Source of the DNA: JAXGQE01 sp040766585
Lineage (GTDB): Bacteria; Bacillota; SLNR01
Direction: 5' to 3'
NCBI GenBank assembly: GCA_040766585.1
Contig: JAXGQE010000005.1
Span: 62,001 to 126,000, forward strand
DNA length: 64,000 nucleotides
The translations under genes and the position numbers were made by a program. Positions 1-8,419 of the stretch are shown piece by piece (the first letter of the stretch is position 1; each line of letters starts with the position of its first letter). Under the pieces are notes generated by a model. The model had not been told where the DNA came from. It saw only the letters and a list, made by a program, of their open reading frames with translations, and searched no databases.

Positions 1-1
1 G

Positions 2-523
2 GCCCTGCTGCTGATCATACTTTTGCTTGCAGCAGCGGCCAGCGGGTGCAGCTTTTTTTCAGGTCAGGAGACTGACGAAAATGATTCGGACATAGAAGAC
101 CCGGTGGAAGAAGAAATTACCCTGATATTGTACTTCGGAGGACCTCAAGCCGAAGGATTGGTTCGGGAAACTCGAACAGTTCTTCTCAATGCTGATGCAG
201 CGACCCTGGTAGTCCAGGAATTGATTCGCGGGCCTGAGTCCGACACACTTTTGTCCACCATTCCCCAGGGAACCCGGCTATTGAGTGTTTCGACGGCAGA
301 CGGTACAGCCCGGGTGGATTTCAGCGAGGAAATGATCATCGGGCATCCCGGTGGAAGTACTGGAGAAATGCTGACGGTCTATTCCATTGTCAACAGTCTG
401 ACCGAACTTCCCGGCATTGTTCGGGTTCAGTTTTTGATCCAGGGTGAAGTTGTGGATACTCTGGCAGGACATATCGAGATTTCGGAACCTTTGGAGCGCA
501 ATTCCCTCGTCATTGAACATTGA
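2..523 (+). CDS. GerMN-domain lipoprotein (5' end outside window)
   Basis: The reading frame is open from the first bases of the window, so the true start lies upstream. The visible N-terminus is a hydrophobic Leu/Ile/Ala run ending in ASGC, a signal-peptidase-II lipobox, then an acidic Asp/Glu-rich linker. The rest is one GerMN domain, with the family hallmarks of a tyrosine-phenylalanine-glycine strand near its start, VDFSEE, and a segment GGSTGEMLTVYSIVNSL. GerMN domains occur in GerM, a lipoprotein needed for sporulation and germination in Bacillus, and in other envelope lipoproteins. It probably sits on the outer face of the membrane. The next gene on the same strand is an MreB-type actin 89 bases on. 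The domain call is firm; a sporulation role is inferred from the family. Confidence 0.85.
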   Translation, partial: ALLLIILLLAAAASGCSFFSGQETDENDSDIEDPVEEEITLILYFGGPQAEGLVRETRTVLLNADAATLVVQELIRGPESDTLLSTIPQGTRLLSVSTADGTARVDFSEEMIIGHPGGSTGEMLTVYSIVNSLTELPGIVRVQFLIQGEVVDTLAGHIEISEPLERNSLVIEH

Positions 524-612
524 ACAGCAGGGGTAAGATCTGTGACTGTTGACATTTTATGTCGATTGGTATACGCTCTGCATAGATACTGGGAAAGAGG
601 TGGAGAAAGAGT

Positions 613-1632
613 ATGTGGAGTCGTGATATTGGGGTGGATCTGGGAACAGCCAATTCTCTGGTCTATACCAAAGGCAAAGGGATTGTCATTCAAGAACCTT
701 CCGTGGTTGCGATCAACCGCGATACCGGACAAGTATTGGCCGTTGGAGCCGAAGCCAAGCACATGATTGGTCGTACACCCGGGAATATCGTCGCGATCCG
801 CCCTTTGAAAGATGGAGTCATTGCTGATTTTGACATTGCCCGTGTTATGCTGCAGAGCTTTATCAAAAAAGCCATGAGCATCGGTCAACAGTACCGTTGG
901 GTAAAACCCCGGGTAGTGGTGGGGATTCCCAGTGGAATTACCAGTGTTGAAAAGCGCGCCATCATTGATGCGGTGATCCAGGCTGGCGGTAAAGAAGCGT
1001 TTTTAATTGAGGAGCCGGTGGCAGCAGCCATCGGAGTGAAACTGCCCATCATTGAACCCATGGGCAATATGATTGTCGATATTGGCGGAGGAACCACCGA
1101 TGTAGCCATTATATCACTGGGCGGCATCGTGGTCAGCAATTCATCCAAGATTGCAGGCAATGAGATGGATGAAGCCGTTGCCCGATATGTGAAAAACAAA
1201 CACAATCTGCTGATTGGAGAACGCACAGCCGAGAATGTGAAACTGGAAATCGGTACAGCACTTATGCCGGAAGAAGAAATTACCATGCCTGTTTCCGGCC
1301 GTGATTTAGCATCGGGTTTACCTCGGACCATCCAGTTGTCTGCTGCGGAAGTCTATCAGGCGCTGTTGGACTCAGTTCGACAGATTGTTACAGTGGTGAA
1401 GCAAACCATCGAAAGCTGCCCGCCGGAACTGGTTTCGGATATACTGGAACATGGAATCGTTCTGGCTGGAGGCGGTGCTCTTTTGAATAACATTGACCGA
1501 ATGCTTTCACGGGAAACCGGGGTTCCGGTTACTGTGGCGGACAATGCTCTGACTGCAGTGGTGGAAGGTACCGGGATAGCACTGGAAGAACTGGAGACCT
1601 ACAAAAAAATATTGAAAGACCGGCGCGATTAA
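613..1632 (+). CDS. mreB: MreB/Mbl rod-shape actin homologue
   Basis: This 339-residue protein is a full-length bacterial actin that polymerises under the membrane and guides lateral cell-wall synthesis. It opens with the phosphate-1 loop DIGVDLGTANSLVY, has the conserved TPGNIVAIRPLKDGVIADF block near residue 60, the DIGGGTTDVA phosphate-2 loop near residue 155, and the adenosine motif GGGALL near residue 290. The start is set by a GGTGGAGAAAG ribosome binding site. The MWSRDIG opening and the neighbouring GerMN gene resemble the Mbl branch, which in Bacillus lies near sporulation genes, so mbl is an equally fair name. A terminator follows directly. Confidence 0.95.
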   Translation: MWSRDIGVDLGTANSLVYTKGKGIVIQEPSVVAINRDTGQVLAVGAEAKHMIGRTPGNIVAIRPLKDGVIADFDIARVMLQSFIKKAMSIGQQYRWVKPRVVVGIPSGITSVEKRAIIDAVIQAGGKEAFLIEEPVAAAIGVKLPIIEPMGNMIVDIGGGTTDVAIISLGGIVVSNSSKIAGNEMDEAVARYVKNKHNLLIGERTAENVKLEIGTALMPEEEITMPVSGRDLASGLPRTIQLSAAEVYQALLDSVRQIVTVVKQTIESCPPELVSDILEHGIVLAGGGALLNNIDRMLSRETGVPVTVADNALTAVVEGTGIALEELETYKKILKDRRD

Positions 1633-1634
1633 TA

Positions 1635-1656
1635 AAGCCCTGCGGGGCTTTTTTCG
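1635..1656 (+). terminator. Rho-independent terminator after mreB
   Basis: AAGCCC-tgc-GGGGCTT hairpin followed by a run of T, starting three bases after the mreB stop codon. Confidence 0.85.
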
Positions 1657-1684
1657 CATAAACGATTACGAAGGAGGAGACGGG

Positions 1685-2845
1685 ATGGAGGCAAAAAAAG
1701 CTCTGGAATTCCTGAAGAATCACGCAGACGACATGGTTCATGATGTGGCCGAACTGGTGGCCATCGACAGTGGCTCCTACTGCAAAGAAGGAATCGATCG
1801 GATTGGCGATATGGTAGCCGAAAAGCTATCTGGATTGGGTTTTTCCGTCGAAACAGTGGTTCAGGAAAGATTCGGAAACCATCGGATCGCACGAAGAGAG
1901 GGAACCGTGCCGCTGTCTGTACTGCTCATCGGTCATCTGGATACGGTCTTCCCGGCCGGATCTGCAGCAAGCATTCCTTTTACAGTGGACGGAGACCGGG
2001 CAACCGGTGCCGGCGTCCTGGATATGAAATCCTGCCTGGTAGCTACGATATATGCTTTGAAAGCCATTGATGTGCTTCACCAAGGAGCCATACCAAAGAT
2101 TACAGTCTTGCTGATTGGAGATGAGGAAATCGGAAGTGAAACTGCCCGAGACCTGATCATCCGCGAAGGAAAAGAAGCAGATTACGCACTGGTCATTGAA
2201 GGGGCCAGAGCCAACGGTGCTGTGGTGGTGGAGCGCAAAGGAACGGGTTTTTTGGATCTGATGGCCAAAGGACGGGCTGCTCATGCCGGCAATGAACCGG
2301 AAGTGGGGAGAAGCGCTGTGGACGAAATTGCCGCCAAGATACTAAAACTCAGACAGCTGCAAGATCTGGAAACTGGAACTACGGTAACTGCCGGACAGAT
2401 GGGTGGAGGAACGGCCCGCAATGTCGTGGCTGAAGAGGCATGGGCGAAAATTGATCTTCGTTTCCGTACCATGGAGGCGCAGAAGCAGCTTTTTGAATCC
2501 ATTGAAACAATTTTGGCAAAATCGGATGTGGAAGGAGTCCAGCTAGAATACAATTTGATTTTCAATCGACCTCCTCTCAACCGAGTGTCGGGTAGCGAGA
2601 GGTTGGAGCAATTGACAGAAGAAGTTATGACAGAGTTGGGTATTCCGTACCGGACTGCTGTTGCCGGAGGAGCGTCAGACGGCAATTTCACTGCGGCCGC
2701 AGGAACTCCCACGCTGGATGGACTGGGTCCGGTGGGGGGCATGATGTGCTCACCGGAAGAGTATCTGGATATTCACAGTCTCCCGGAAAGAGCCGCTGTG
2801 CAGGCCCTGTTGATAACCCGGCTGGCGGAGAATGATAATCGATGA
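1685..2845 (+). CDS. M20-family metallopeptidase (glutamate carboxypeptidase-like)
   Basis: A 386-residue zinc-dependent hydrolase of family M20, closest in look to carboxypeptidase G2-type enzymes that remove C-terminal glutamate. Visible metal and catalytic motifs are GHLDTVF (His84, Asp86), GVLDMK (Asp113), GDEEIG (Glu147 and Glu148) and IEGA (Glu172), with the dimerisation-domain motif AAHAGNEP near residue 200. There is no signal peptide, so it is cytoplasmic. The start follows a strong AAGGAGGAG site. The stop codon overlaps the next gene's start by four bases (ATGA), so the two are translationally coupled. The exact substrate cannot be read from the sequence. Confidence 0.9.
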   Translation: MEAKKALEFLKNHADDMVHDVAELVAIDSGSYCKEGIDRIGDMVAEKLSGLGFSVETVVQERFGNHRIARREGTVPLSVLLIGHLDTVFPAGSAASIPFTVDGDRATGAGVLDMKSCLVATIYALKAIDVLHQGAIPKITVLLIGDEEIGSETARDLIIREGKEADYALVIEGARANGAVVVERKGTGFLDLMAKGRAAHAGNEPEVGRSAVDEIAAKILKLRQLQDLETGTTVTAGQMGGGTARNVVAEEAWAKIDLRFRTMEAQKQLFESIETILAKSDVEGVQLEYNLIFNRPPLNRVSGSERLEQLTEEVMTELGIPYRTAVAGGASDGNFTAAAGTPTLDGLGPVGGMMCSPEEYLDIHSLPERAAVQALLITRLAENDNR

Positions 2846-3468
2846 ACCGAAAGAGGATTCCTGCCCGGCATGGACAGGCGGAGATCGAAATCAAACGGTC
2901 CCGGTTTATTGCCGATGTGTGGCCGGTTCATTCGGAAGAACAGGTCCTGCAGTATCTGGAGTCCATCCGGCTGCAGCACAAGAAAGCATCACATCATGTG
3001 TTTGCATACCGTCTGGATGATGATTCTATGCAGCGGTTCAGTGACGATGGTGAACCTGGAGGCACAGCAGGCCGTCCGATTCTGGATGTGATCCGCGGTG
3101 AAGATATCCACCAGGTTCTGATTGTTATCACCCGCTATTTCGGAGGGACGCTTTTGGGTTCCGGAGGATTGGTTCGAGCGTACAGCCAGGCGGCCCGGGA
3201 AGGACTGGAGGCTGCCGGTACTGTTCAAACCATCCAAATGGTACAGTGTCGGATTACTCTTCCATATGAGCTGTCTGGGAAGGCCGATTATTACTTTTCC
3301 CAGGACCCATTGCAGCTGGAGGATACCGAATACGGGACGGATGTCACATATGTAGTATGGGTACCGACGGAAATGTCCACCGCCTTGATGGCGGAATGGA
3401 CGGATCTATCCGGCGGCCGGGCACAATGTACATGGGGAGTTACTCAATACCGAAGAGGAAAACTATAA
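2842..3468 (+). CDS. yigZ: YigZ/IMPACT family protein (UPF0029)
   Basis: This 208-residue protein carries the IMPACT N-terminal domain signature: KRSRFIADV near residue 18, a histidine pair followed by FAYRL, then FSDDGEPGGTAGRPIL, RYFGGTLLGSGGLVRAY, and a C-terminal ferredoxin-like region. The family is found in most bacteria and relates to eukaryotic IMPACT, which binds Gcn1; the bacterial role is not settled. It is coupled to the upstream M20 peptidase by a 4-base overlap. The length is normal for the family and all motifs are intact. Confidence 0.93.
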   Translation: MNRKRIPARHGQAEIEIKRSRFIADVWPVHSEEQVLQYLESIRLQHKKASHHVFAYRLDDDSMQRFSDDGEPGGTAGRPILDVIRGEDIHQVLIVITRYFGGTLLGSGGLVRAYSQAAREGLEAAGTVQTIQMVQCRITLPYELSGKADYYFSQDPLQLEDTEYGTDVTYVVWVPTEMSTALMAEWTDLSGGRAQCTWGVTQYRRGKL

Positions 3469-3562
3469 GGTTTATTGGATAAAAGAAAGGAATTGCAGAA
3501 TTTTTGACGAATTGTAGGAAAGTCGTCTTTGCAGTGACGGCCTGTGAATGGGGGAGAATGAA

Positions 3563-3796
3563 ATGTTCATCCATGTGGTGGGATATGGCTCATTATATCG
3601 CTGGCTGCCAGCGGGTGAACAGGGAGAGTCCATGCCGGTGCCTGAGGATGCGAAGGTATCCGATGTGCTCCGGATCATTGGAATTCCTCCGGATGAAGTC
3701 TGGATGGTCACAGTCAATGGCCAGAAAGCAAAAACGGATCAGGTGTTATTTGAAGGTGATGAAGTAAGGCTGTTCAGTCCCTTGGGCGGAGGGTAG
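3563..3796 (+). CDS. MoaD/ThiS-like small sulfur-carrier protein
   Basis: A 77-residue ubiquitin-fold protein ending in PLGGG, where the terminal Gly-Gly is the site of adenylation and thiocarboxylation in MoaD and ThiS. The VTVNGQ and EGDEVRLFSP segments are typical of the fold. An in-frame ATG also exists at 3548, but the GGGGGAG ribosome site at about 3550-3556 fits the ATG at 3563. No MoaE, ThiG or activating E1-like gene lies nearby, so the pathway served (molybdopterin, thiamine, or another sulfur transfer such as to tungstopterin) is open. An extra final glycine after the Gly-Gly would need trimming before activation. Confidence 0.75.
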   Translation: MFIHVVGYGSLYRWLPAGEQGESMPVPEDAKVSDVLRIIGIPPDEVWMVTVNGQKAKTDQVLFEGDEVRLFSPLGGG

Positions 3797-3840
3797 TCAC
3801 GAACAGAAACTTTGAGCAGTGAATAGGAGAGGATATTTTC

Positions 3841-4551
3841 ATGGCGGTTATGGTACGTGAATTCAATACTCTGAAAAAGGGACGGATCCAATACGGAATT
3901 TTGCTGGGATCGTTTATTGCAGCGGCACTGTACCTGGTGTTTGCTCTGCGGGGATGGCCGCGTTTATTAGCGATTATTCCTTTTGGAGGGGCCCTCTTTT
4001 GTTCCCGTTTCTTTTTTGCCTTTACCTCCGGGCTGGCCTTGGAAGGGAAAGTATCCAAAATTCTAAAAGAGCTTTCGGATGAATACTATGTGATTCAGGA
4101 TATTGTTATTATGGGACCGTTTAAAGCATTGAAATACCATCATATTATTTTGGCTCCGCGGGGAATATTTCTGCTGGAAACAAGGCACCGTCAGGGGCGT
4201 ATAATCAGTCAGGGGTCCTACTGGCACCAATACTGGGTGCGTGAGCACAATATTATGCCCAGTCCGGTGGACCAAGCCCAGGAGAAGGCGGATAATTTGC
4301 GTAAGCACCTTATGGAGCATGCGGATCAGCTCCGCATGACGGAAGAGGAAATAGAGAATCTCTGGATCCAGCCGGTGGTCATTTTCACCAACAACCAGGT
4401 GGAACTGAAAGTAATTGCTGAGCGAATTCCGATCTTTAAACTGGATGAATTCGAAAAATATATCAATTCCTTTAAAAGGAAAGTTACTTTGTCAGAGGAA
4501 CACCGTGAAGCACTGATTCCGGTGATATTGGGACTCAATCTGACCAAGTAA
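3841..4551 (+). CDS. Membrane-anchored NERD-domain protein
   Basis: This 236-residue protein has two N-terminal hydrophobic segments (about residues 20-37 and 42-62), then a NERD-like domain around residues 70-170 with the characteristic strand LAPRGIFLLETRHRQG. NERD (nuclease-related) domains share the restriction-endonuclease fold with a D...E-x-K active site. Here the position before IIL is His rather than Asp, and the E-x-K is E-T-R, so nuclease activity is doubtful. The C-terminal 70 residues are an unassigned helical region. It lies 44 bases after the MoaD-like gene and 24 before the carboxypeptidase gene on the same strand, but no joint function is evident. Confidence 0.7.
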   Translation: MAVMVREFNTLKKGRIQYGILLGSFIAAALYLVFALRGWPRLLAIIPFGGALFCSRFFFAFTSGLALEGKVSKILKELSDEYYVIQDIVIMGPFKALKYHHIILAPRGIFLLETRHRQGRIISQGSYWHQYWVREHNIMPSPVDQAQEKADNLRKHLMEHADQLRMTEEEIENLWIQPVVIFTNNQVELKVIAERIPIFKLDEFEKYINSFKRKVTLSEEHREALIPVILGLNLTK

Positions 4552-4575
4552 GATAATGATTCAGGAGGTAACCCA

Positions 4576-5745
4576 ATGATGTGGATTTGTATGCGATGCA
4601 GGAAAATGGCAGCATTTCTTCTGCTGTTTCTTTTTTTACTGACACCTTCTGTGTTGGCTGAGGATGTCCCACCGGTGATAACCAGCCGAACGGCGCTGCT
4701 GATGGATGCGGTATCCGGACAGGTACTGTATGAAAAGGATGCGGATACTCAGTATGAGCCGGCCAGCCTGACTAAGATTATGACTGCCTATCTGACTTTC
4801 GAGGCCATCGAAGATGGGATTGTTTCCATGGATGATCGGGTGCAGATCAGTGAAAAGGCGTGGATGACCGGCGGTTCCAAAATGTTTGTCATGGTCGGTG
4901 ATTTGGTTCGCTTTGAAGATCTTGTAAAAGGCATGACAGTCTCATCGGGAAATGATGCCTGTGTGGCCATTGCGGAGAAACTGGGCGGGTCAGAGGCCGG
5001 TTTTGTCCAGATGATGAATGATACGGCTGCCCGTTTGGGAATGACCCAGACAAATTTCGAGAATCCCCACGGTCTGCCTGCAGCCGGGCATCTTACTACT
5101 GCTCGGGATATTGCAGTCTTATCCAGACGGCATATTCTAGAACATCCAGAAGCACTGCAGTATCATTCGATGAAGGAATTTCAGTATGGGATTGAATATG
5201 CGCAACCCAACCGCAATCGCCTGCTGTGGACTTATCCGGGAGCCGACGGCCTAAAAACAGGCAATACGACCGCTGCGGGTTTTTGTCTGGTGGGAACCGC
5301 ACAAAAAGAAGGAAGCCGCTTCATCGCCGTGATTATGGGCGGATCCAGCGACGATGTACGTACGCAAGAAGCAGGGGCTCTTTTGGATTATGCTTTTGCT
5401 CACTATGAAACAGCTCAGCTGGCTGACGCTGGTCAGACACTGACCGAATTGCGTATCTGGCGAGGCAATCAGAGTATGGTACCCGTTGGAACTGTAGAAC
5501 CTTTGGCGCTGACAGTGGAAAAAGGAAAGAAAGATGCGGTTACCATTGAGTACCAACTGGATACCCAAGTACAGGCTCCTGTTGTGTTTGGACAGGAAGT
5601 AGGAGATATCGTTCTTTTTGTGGATGGAGTAGAAAAGGATCGTCTGCCGGCACTGGCTCTGGCTGATATCCCGGAAGGCGGCTTTTTCCGCCGGATGGCT
5701 GAGAGTCTCCGATACTTTTTTGCCCGTATGTTTAGGAGAATATGA
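4576..5745 (+). CDS. D-alanyl-D-alanine carboxypeptidase (PBP5/DacF type)
   Basis: A 389-residue serine peptidase of family S11 that trims the terminal D-Ala from peptidoglycan stem peptides. It has a signal peptide (about residues 10-28, cut near VLAED), the catalytic SxxK as SLTK (Ser64, Lys67), SGN (Ser124-Asn126) and KTG near residue 222, followed by the PBP5-C beta domain and a C-terminal amphipathic Phe/Arg helix that anchors such enzymes to the outer membrane face. The start follows CAGGAGGTAA; a second ATG one codon on is equally possible. In Clostridia, DacF and DacB act in spore cortex or vegetative wall; which one this is cannot be decided here. Confidence 0.92.
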   Translation: MMWICMRCRKMAAFLLLFLFLLTPSVLAEDVPPVITSRTALLMDAVSGQVLYEKDADTQYEPASLTKIMTAYLTFEAIEDGIVSMDDRVQISEKAWMTGGSKMFVMVGDLVRFEDLVKGMTVSSGNDACVAIAEKLGGSEAGFVQMMNDTAARLGMTQTNFENPHGLPAAGHLTTARDIAVLSRRHILEHPEALQYHSMKEFQYGIEYAQPNRNRLLWTYPGADGLKTGNTTAAGFCLVGTAQKEGSRFIAVIMGGSSDDVRTQEAGALLDYAFAHYETAQLADAGQTLTELRIWRGNQSMVPVGTVEPLALTVEKGKKDAVTIEYQLDTQVQAPVVFGQEVGDIVLFVDGVEKDRLPALALADIPEGGFFRRMAESLRYFFARMFRRI

Positions 5746-5748
5746 GGG

Positions 5749-5774
5749 AGCCGTATTTTTTACGGCTTTTTTTT
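5749..5774 (+). terminator. Rho-independent terminator after the carboxypeptidase gene
   Basis: AGCCGTA-ttttt-TACGGCT hairpin followed by about seven T residues. Confidence 0.88.
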
Positions 5775-5857
5775 ATGCCGATAATATGCGGGGCTGGAGT
5801 ATGATCGAGAATATAAACGTGGGGAAAGCAGGAAAATATCTCCATACTTCGAATGTG

Positions 5858-5872
5858 ATACTTTAGAAGTAT
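5858..5872. promoter_or_regulatory. Palindrome upstream of pckA, possible operator
   Basis: ATACTT-tag-AAGTAT is a perfect 6+3+6 palindrome in the 179-base gap before pckA. A related half site, ATACTTcgAA, lies about 15 bases upstream. This is the only clear dyad in the gap after the terminator, so a regulator of pckA may bind here; no named consensus is matched. Confidence 0.35.
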
Positions 5873-5924
5873 AGGTCAGTATTATCATCGGTTGCTATCA
5901 ACTTAAAGAAGCGAGGGAGATGGA

Positions 5925-7499
5925 ATGTCAGGCATCGAACCCATGAAAGGTATCATCCATCACGGAGACGTTGTAATCAATGCAGTACCGGCTCGCCTGC
6001 TGGAAGATGCATTGAAAAACGGGGAAGGGATTATGGCCGCCAATGGGGCACTGGCTGTCCGTACAGGGAAATACACAGGCCGATCCCCCAGAGATCGATA
6101 TATTGTTGATTCTCAATCGGTGCATCAGCAGATTGACTGGGGACCGATCAATCAACCGATAGCGGAAGAAGAATACCAGAGGCTTTTCTACCGTTTGGCT
6201 GCTTATCTGCAGGAAAGAAGAGTCTATATTTTTGACGGATACTGCGGTGCACACCCCTCTCATCGCGTGGCTGTGCGGATCGTGAATCAGTACGCGTGGC
6301 AGAACCTCTTCATTCATCAGTTGCTGATACGACCCACAGAAGAGGAACTGGAATCGTTTGTTCCTGAGATGACGGTTATTTGCGCCCCGGGGTTTCAGGC
6401 GGATCCGGCCGTGGATGCGACTGCCTCTGAAGCGTTTGTGATGCTTCATCTGGAAAAGAGAGAAATCATTATCGGTGGAACACATTATGCCGGTGAAATC
6501 AAGAAAGCCATCTTTACTACCATGAATTACTTGTTAACAGAACGGGGCATCTGTCCAATGCACTGTTCTGCCAATCGATCGGAAGAAGGTCAGGTGGCTC
6601 TCTTTTTCGGACTTTCCGGAACCGGAAAGACCACTTTATCGGCAAATCCTTCCCGGCGTCTGATTGGTGATGATGAGCATGGGTGGGCGGATGACGGAGT
6701 TTTCAACATGGAAGGCGGCTGCTATGCCAAATGCATCCACCTGTCCAGAGAGCATGAGCCCCAGATCTGGGAAGCCATTCGCTGCGGGTCTGTTTTGGAG
6801 AATGTGGTTCTGGACGAGAAAACCCGATATCCGGATTATGACTCGGATCTGCTGACCGAAAATTCACGAGCTGCCTATCCGGTGGACAACATACCCAATG
6901 CGGTTATCCCGGGAATCGGAGGACATCCCGATACGATCCTATTTCTGACCGCCGATGCATTCGGTGTTCTGCCGCCGATTGCTCATTTGACTACAGAGCA
7001 GGCGATTTACTACTTTTTGTCCGGATATACCAGCAAACTGGCTGGTACGGAACGGGGCATCACATCGCCTCAGGCTACTTTTTCTACCGGATTCGGGGAG
7101 CCGTTTCTGCCTCGTTTCCCGCAAGTCTACGCGGATCTTCTGCGGAATCGGATCGTGCGGCATCAGACCCGGGTGTATCTGGTCAATACGGGATGGACCC
7201 AAGGACCGTATGGAATCGGGAGGAGAATTCATCTGCCGCTAACACGGGCTATGGTTCGTGCCGCTGTCAATGGAGATTTATCAAATATAGAAATGCGCAT
7301 GGATCCCCATTTTGGGTTTGCTGTTCCACTTCGATGCCCGGATGTTCCTCAGGAATTGCTAGATCCACGCACCACATGGACCAGTCCGGATGATTATGAC
7401 CGAACTGCACAAAAACTAGCGGATGATTTCCGTGTCAATTTTCAAAGATTCTGCGGATTGGATCCGGCGATTCGTGCAGCCGGGCCTGTGAGCCGATGA
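5925..7499 (+). CDS. pckA: Phosphoenolpyruvate carboxykinase (ATP)
   Basis: This 524-residue enzyme interconverts oxaloacetate + ATP and phosphoenolpyruvate + CO2 + ADP. It shows the early TGKYTGRSPRDRYIV motif, a His-Tyr-Ala-Gly-Glu-x-Lys-Lys stretch, the kinase-1a P-loop GLSGTGKTTL (about residues 229-238), the metal-binding kinase-2 motif LIGDDEHGW, and the adenine-site region near FSTGFGEPF. Length matches the ATP-dependent family (about 520-540). The start is supported by GAGGGAGATGGA. In fermentative Clostridia the enzyme may run toward oxaloacetate with ATP gain or toward gluconeogenesis; the sequence does not tell. A dyad upstream could be its operator. Confidence 0.97.
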   Translation: MSGIEPMKGIIHHGDVVINAVPARLLEDALKNGEGIMAANGALAVRTGKYTGRSPRDRYIVDSQSVHQQIDWGPINQPIAEEEYQRLFYRLAAYLQERRVYIFDGYCGAHPSHRVAVRIVNQYAWQNLFIHQLLIRPTEEELESFVPEMTVICAPGFQADPAVDATASEAFVMLHLEKREIIIGGTHYAGEIKKAIFTTMNYLLTERGICPMHCSANRSEEGQVALFFGLSGTGKTTLSANPSRRLIGDDEHGWADDGVFNMEGGCYAKCIHLSREHEPQIWEAIRCGSVLENVVLDEKTRYPDYDSDLLTENSRAAYPVDNIPNAVIPGIGGHPDTILFLTADAFGVLPPIAHLTTEQAIYYFLSGYTSKLAGTERGITSPQATFSTGFGEPFLPRFPQVYADLLRNRIVRHQTRVYLVNTGWTQGPYGIGRRIHLPLTRAMVRAAVNGDLSNIEMRMDPHFGFAVPLRCPDVPQELLDPRTTWTSPDDYDRTAQKLADDFRVNFQRFCGLDPAIRAAGPVSR

Positions 7500-7554
7500 A
7501 AGCCACAGTTTAGTGGTGTGCTCATTGTGAGCCTTACATGGGAGGAGGGGTTTT

Positions 7555-8229
7555 ATGGATTCTGGAAAAGATATCCACGGCGAATTGGCCCATCGAATGG
7601 GCATCCTTACAGCACGGGGGGCAATCGGACATCTGGATGCAGTGGCCGACAAGCTTCATCAAGTGGAGAAACAGGTCAGGGAACGGTTTTCTTCTTTCAC
7701 TCGAAATGAATTGAAGAGATCCCATCCGTTGAATATCTATGTGGACTATTACCGCGGTTACGGCTATAATTATCATCTGCTGGGGCAGCTGGAGTCCGTC
7801 ATTGGAGGAAAAAATCTGATGGCCCATCATCCGGCGGTAACCGTCATGTTCGCCGCAGAGATGAAGAATCAGCTTCTGACGGCCGCCCATGATTTGGCTT
7901 GCATCCAGTTTCCCATTATCATGCATCAAAGCCCGGGGGGAGAGGCATTTGTTCGTTTGGGAGGGCAAAGTATCGAAACTCTACCCGGTGACTGGCAGAT
8001 ATCGGATCGGACCGGGATTATCTCCAGCGTTCTGCGGGGACCGGACCATCGAACAGCGGTGACAGAAAAAACAGAGGACACCCTGTTTACGGTCTACGGC
8101 CTTCCGGGAATCAGTGATTCGATGCTTTGGGATCATCTGAACGATATGGCCGGGTGGATACACCTGGCAGCGCCGCAGGTCCAGACTCGGTTGGCGATTG
8201 TAGGAGCCAATTCTGTCTTTGAAGAGTAG
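7555..8229 (+). CDS. Stand-alone B3/4 (tRNA-editing-like) domain protein
   Basis: A 224-residue protein that I read as a free-standing B3/4 domain, the fold found in the editing module of phenylalanyl-tRNA synthetase beta. Supporting features are the HPLNIYVDYYRGYGYNYHLL segment near residue 60, a run GGEAFVRLGG near residue 125, and the RTGIISSVLRGPDHRTAVTE strand pair followed by DTLFTVYGLPG, which matches the domain's end. Stand-alone B3/4 proteins are widespread in Bacillota and presumed to deacylate misacylated tRNA or act on free amino acids, though most are untested. It has its own GGAGGAGGGG ribosome site and is followed by a hairpin terminator. The family call is from pattern memory and moderately sure. 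Confidence 0.6.
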   Translation: MDSGKDIHGELAHRMGILTARGAIGHLDAVADKLHQVEKQVRERFSSFTRNELKRSHPLNIYVDYYRGYGYNYHLLGQLESVIGGKNLMAHHPAVTVMFAAEMKNQLLTAAHDLACIQFPIIMHQSPGGEAFVRLGGQSIETLPGDWQISDRTGIISSVLRGPDHRTAVTEKTEDTLFTVYGLPGISDSMLWDHLNDMAGWIHLAAPQVQTRLAIVGANSVFEE

Positions 8230-8264
8230 ACGCGCATAGAGAGCAGAATCCGATGATATGCTGA

Positions 8265-8290
8265 GACCGGTCAAAAGACCGGTCAACTTT
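8265..8290 (+). terminator. Hairpin terminator after the B3/4 gene
   Basis: GACCGGTC-aaaa-GACCGGTC forms an 8-bp stem and is followed by the AT-rich AACTTTATTTT. The T-run is interrupted, so efficiency is uncertain. Confidence 0.6.
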
Positions 8291-8305
8291 ATTTTCGAAA
8301 AACGA

Positions 8306-8336
8306 TTGACATTGACGTTACGTTAACATATATAAT
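8306..8336 (+). promoter_or_regulatory. MerR-type promoter with 19-bp spacer and operator dyad
   Basis: TTGACA at 8306-8311 and TATAAT at 8331-8336 are perfect -35 and -10 boxes held 19 bp apart, the over-long spacing typical of MerR-activated promoters. Inside the spacer is an imperfect palindrome at 8312-8326, centred on ACGT-t-ACGT, resembling operators of MerR/TipA proteins. The downstream gene encodes such a regulator, so autoregulation is very likely. Confidence 0.8.
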
Positions 8337-8419
8337 GAGTGCATGGTACTCTTCATATAGACAGAGAATAGACATTCTGAGAAATGAGGTGATTCGACAT
8401 AGAATATTCAATCAGTAGT

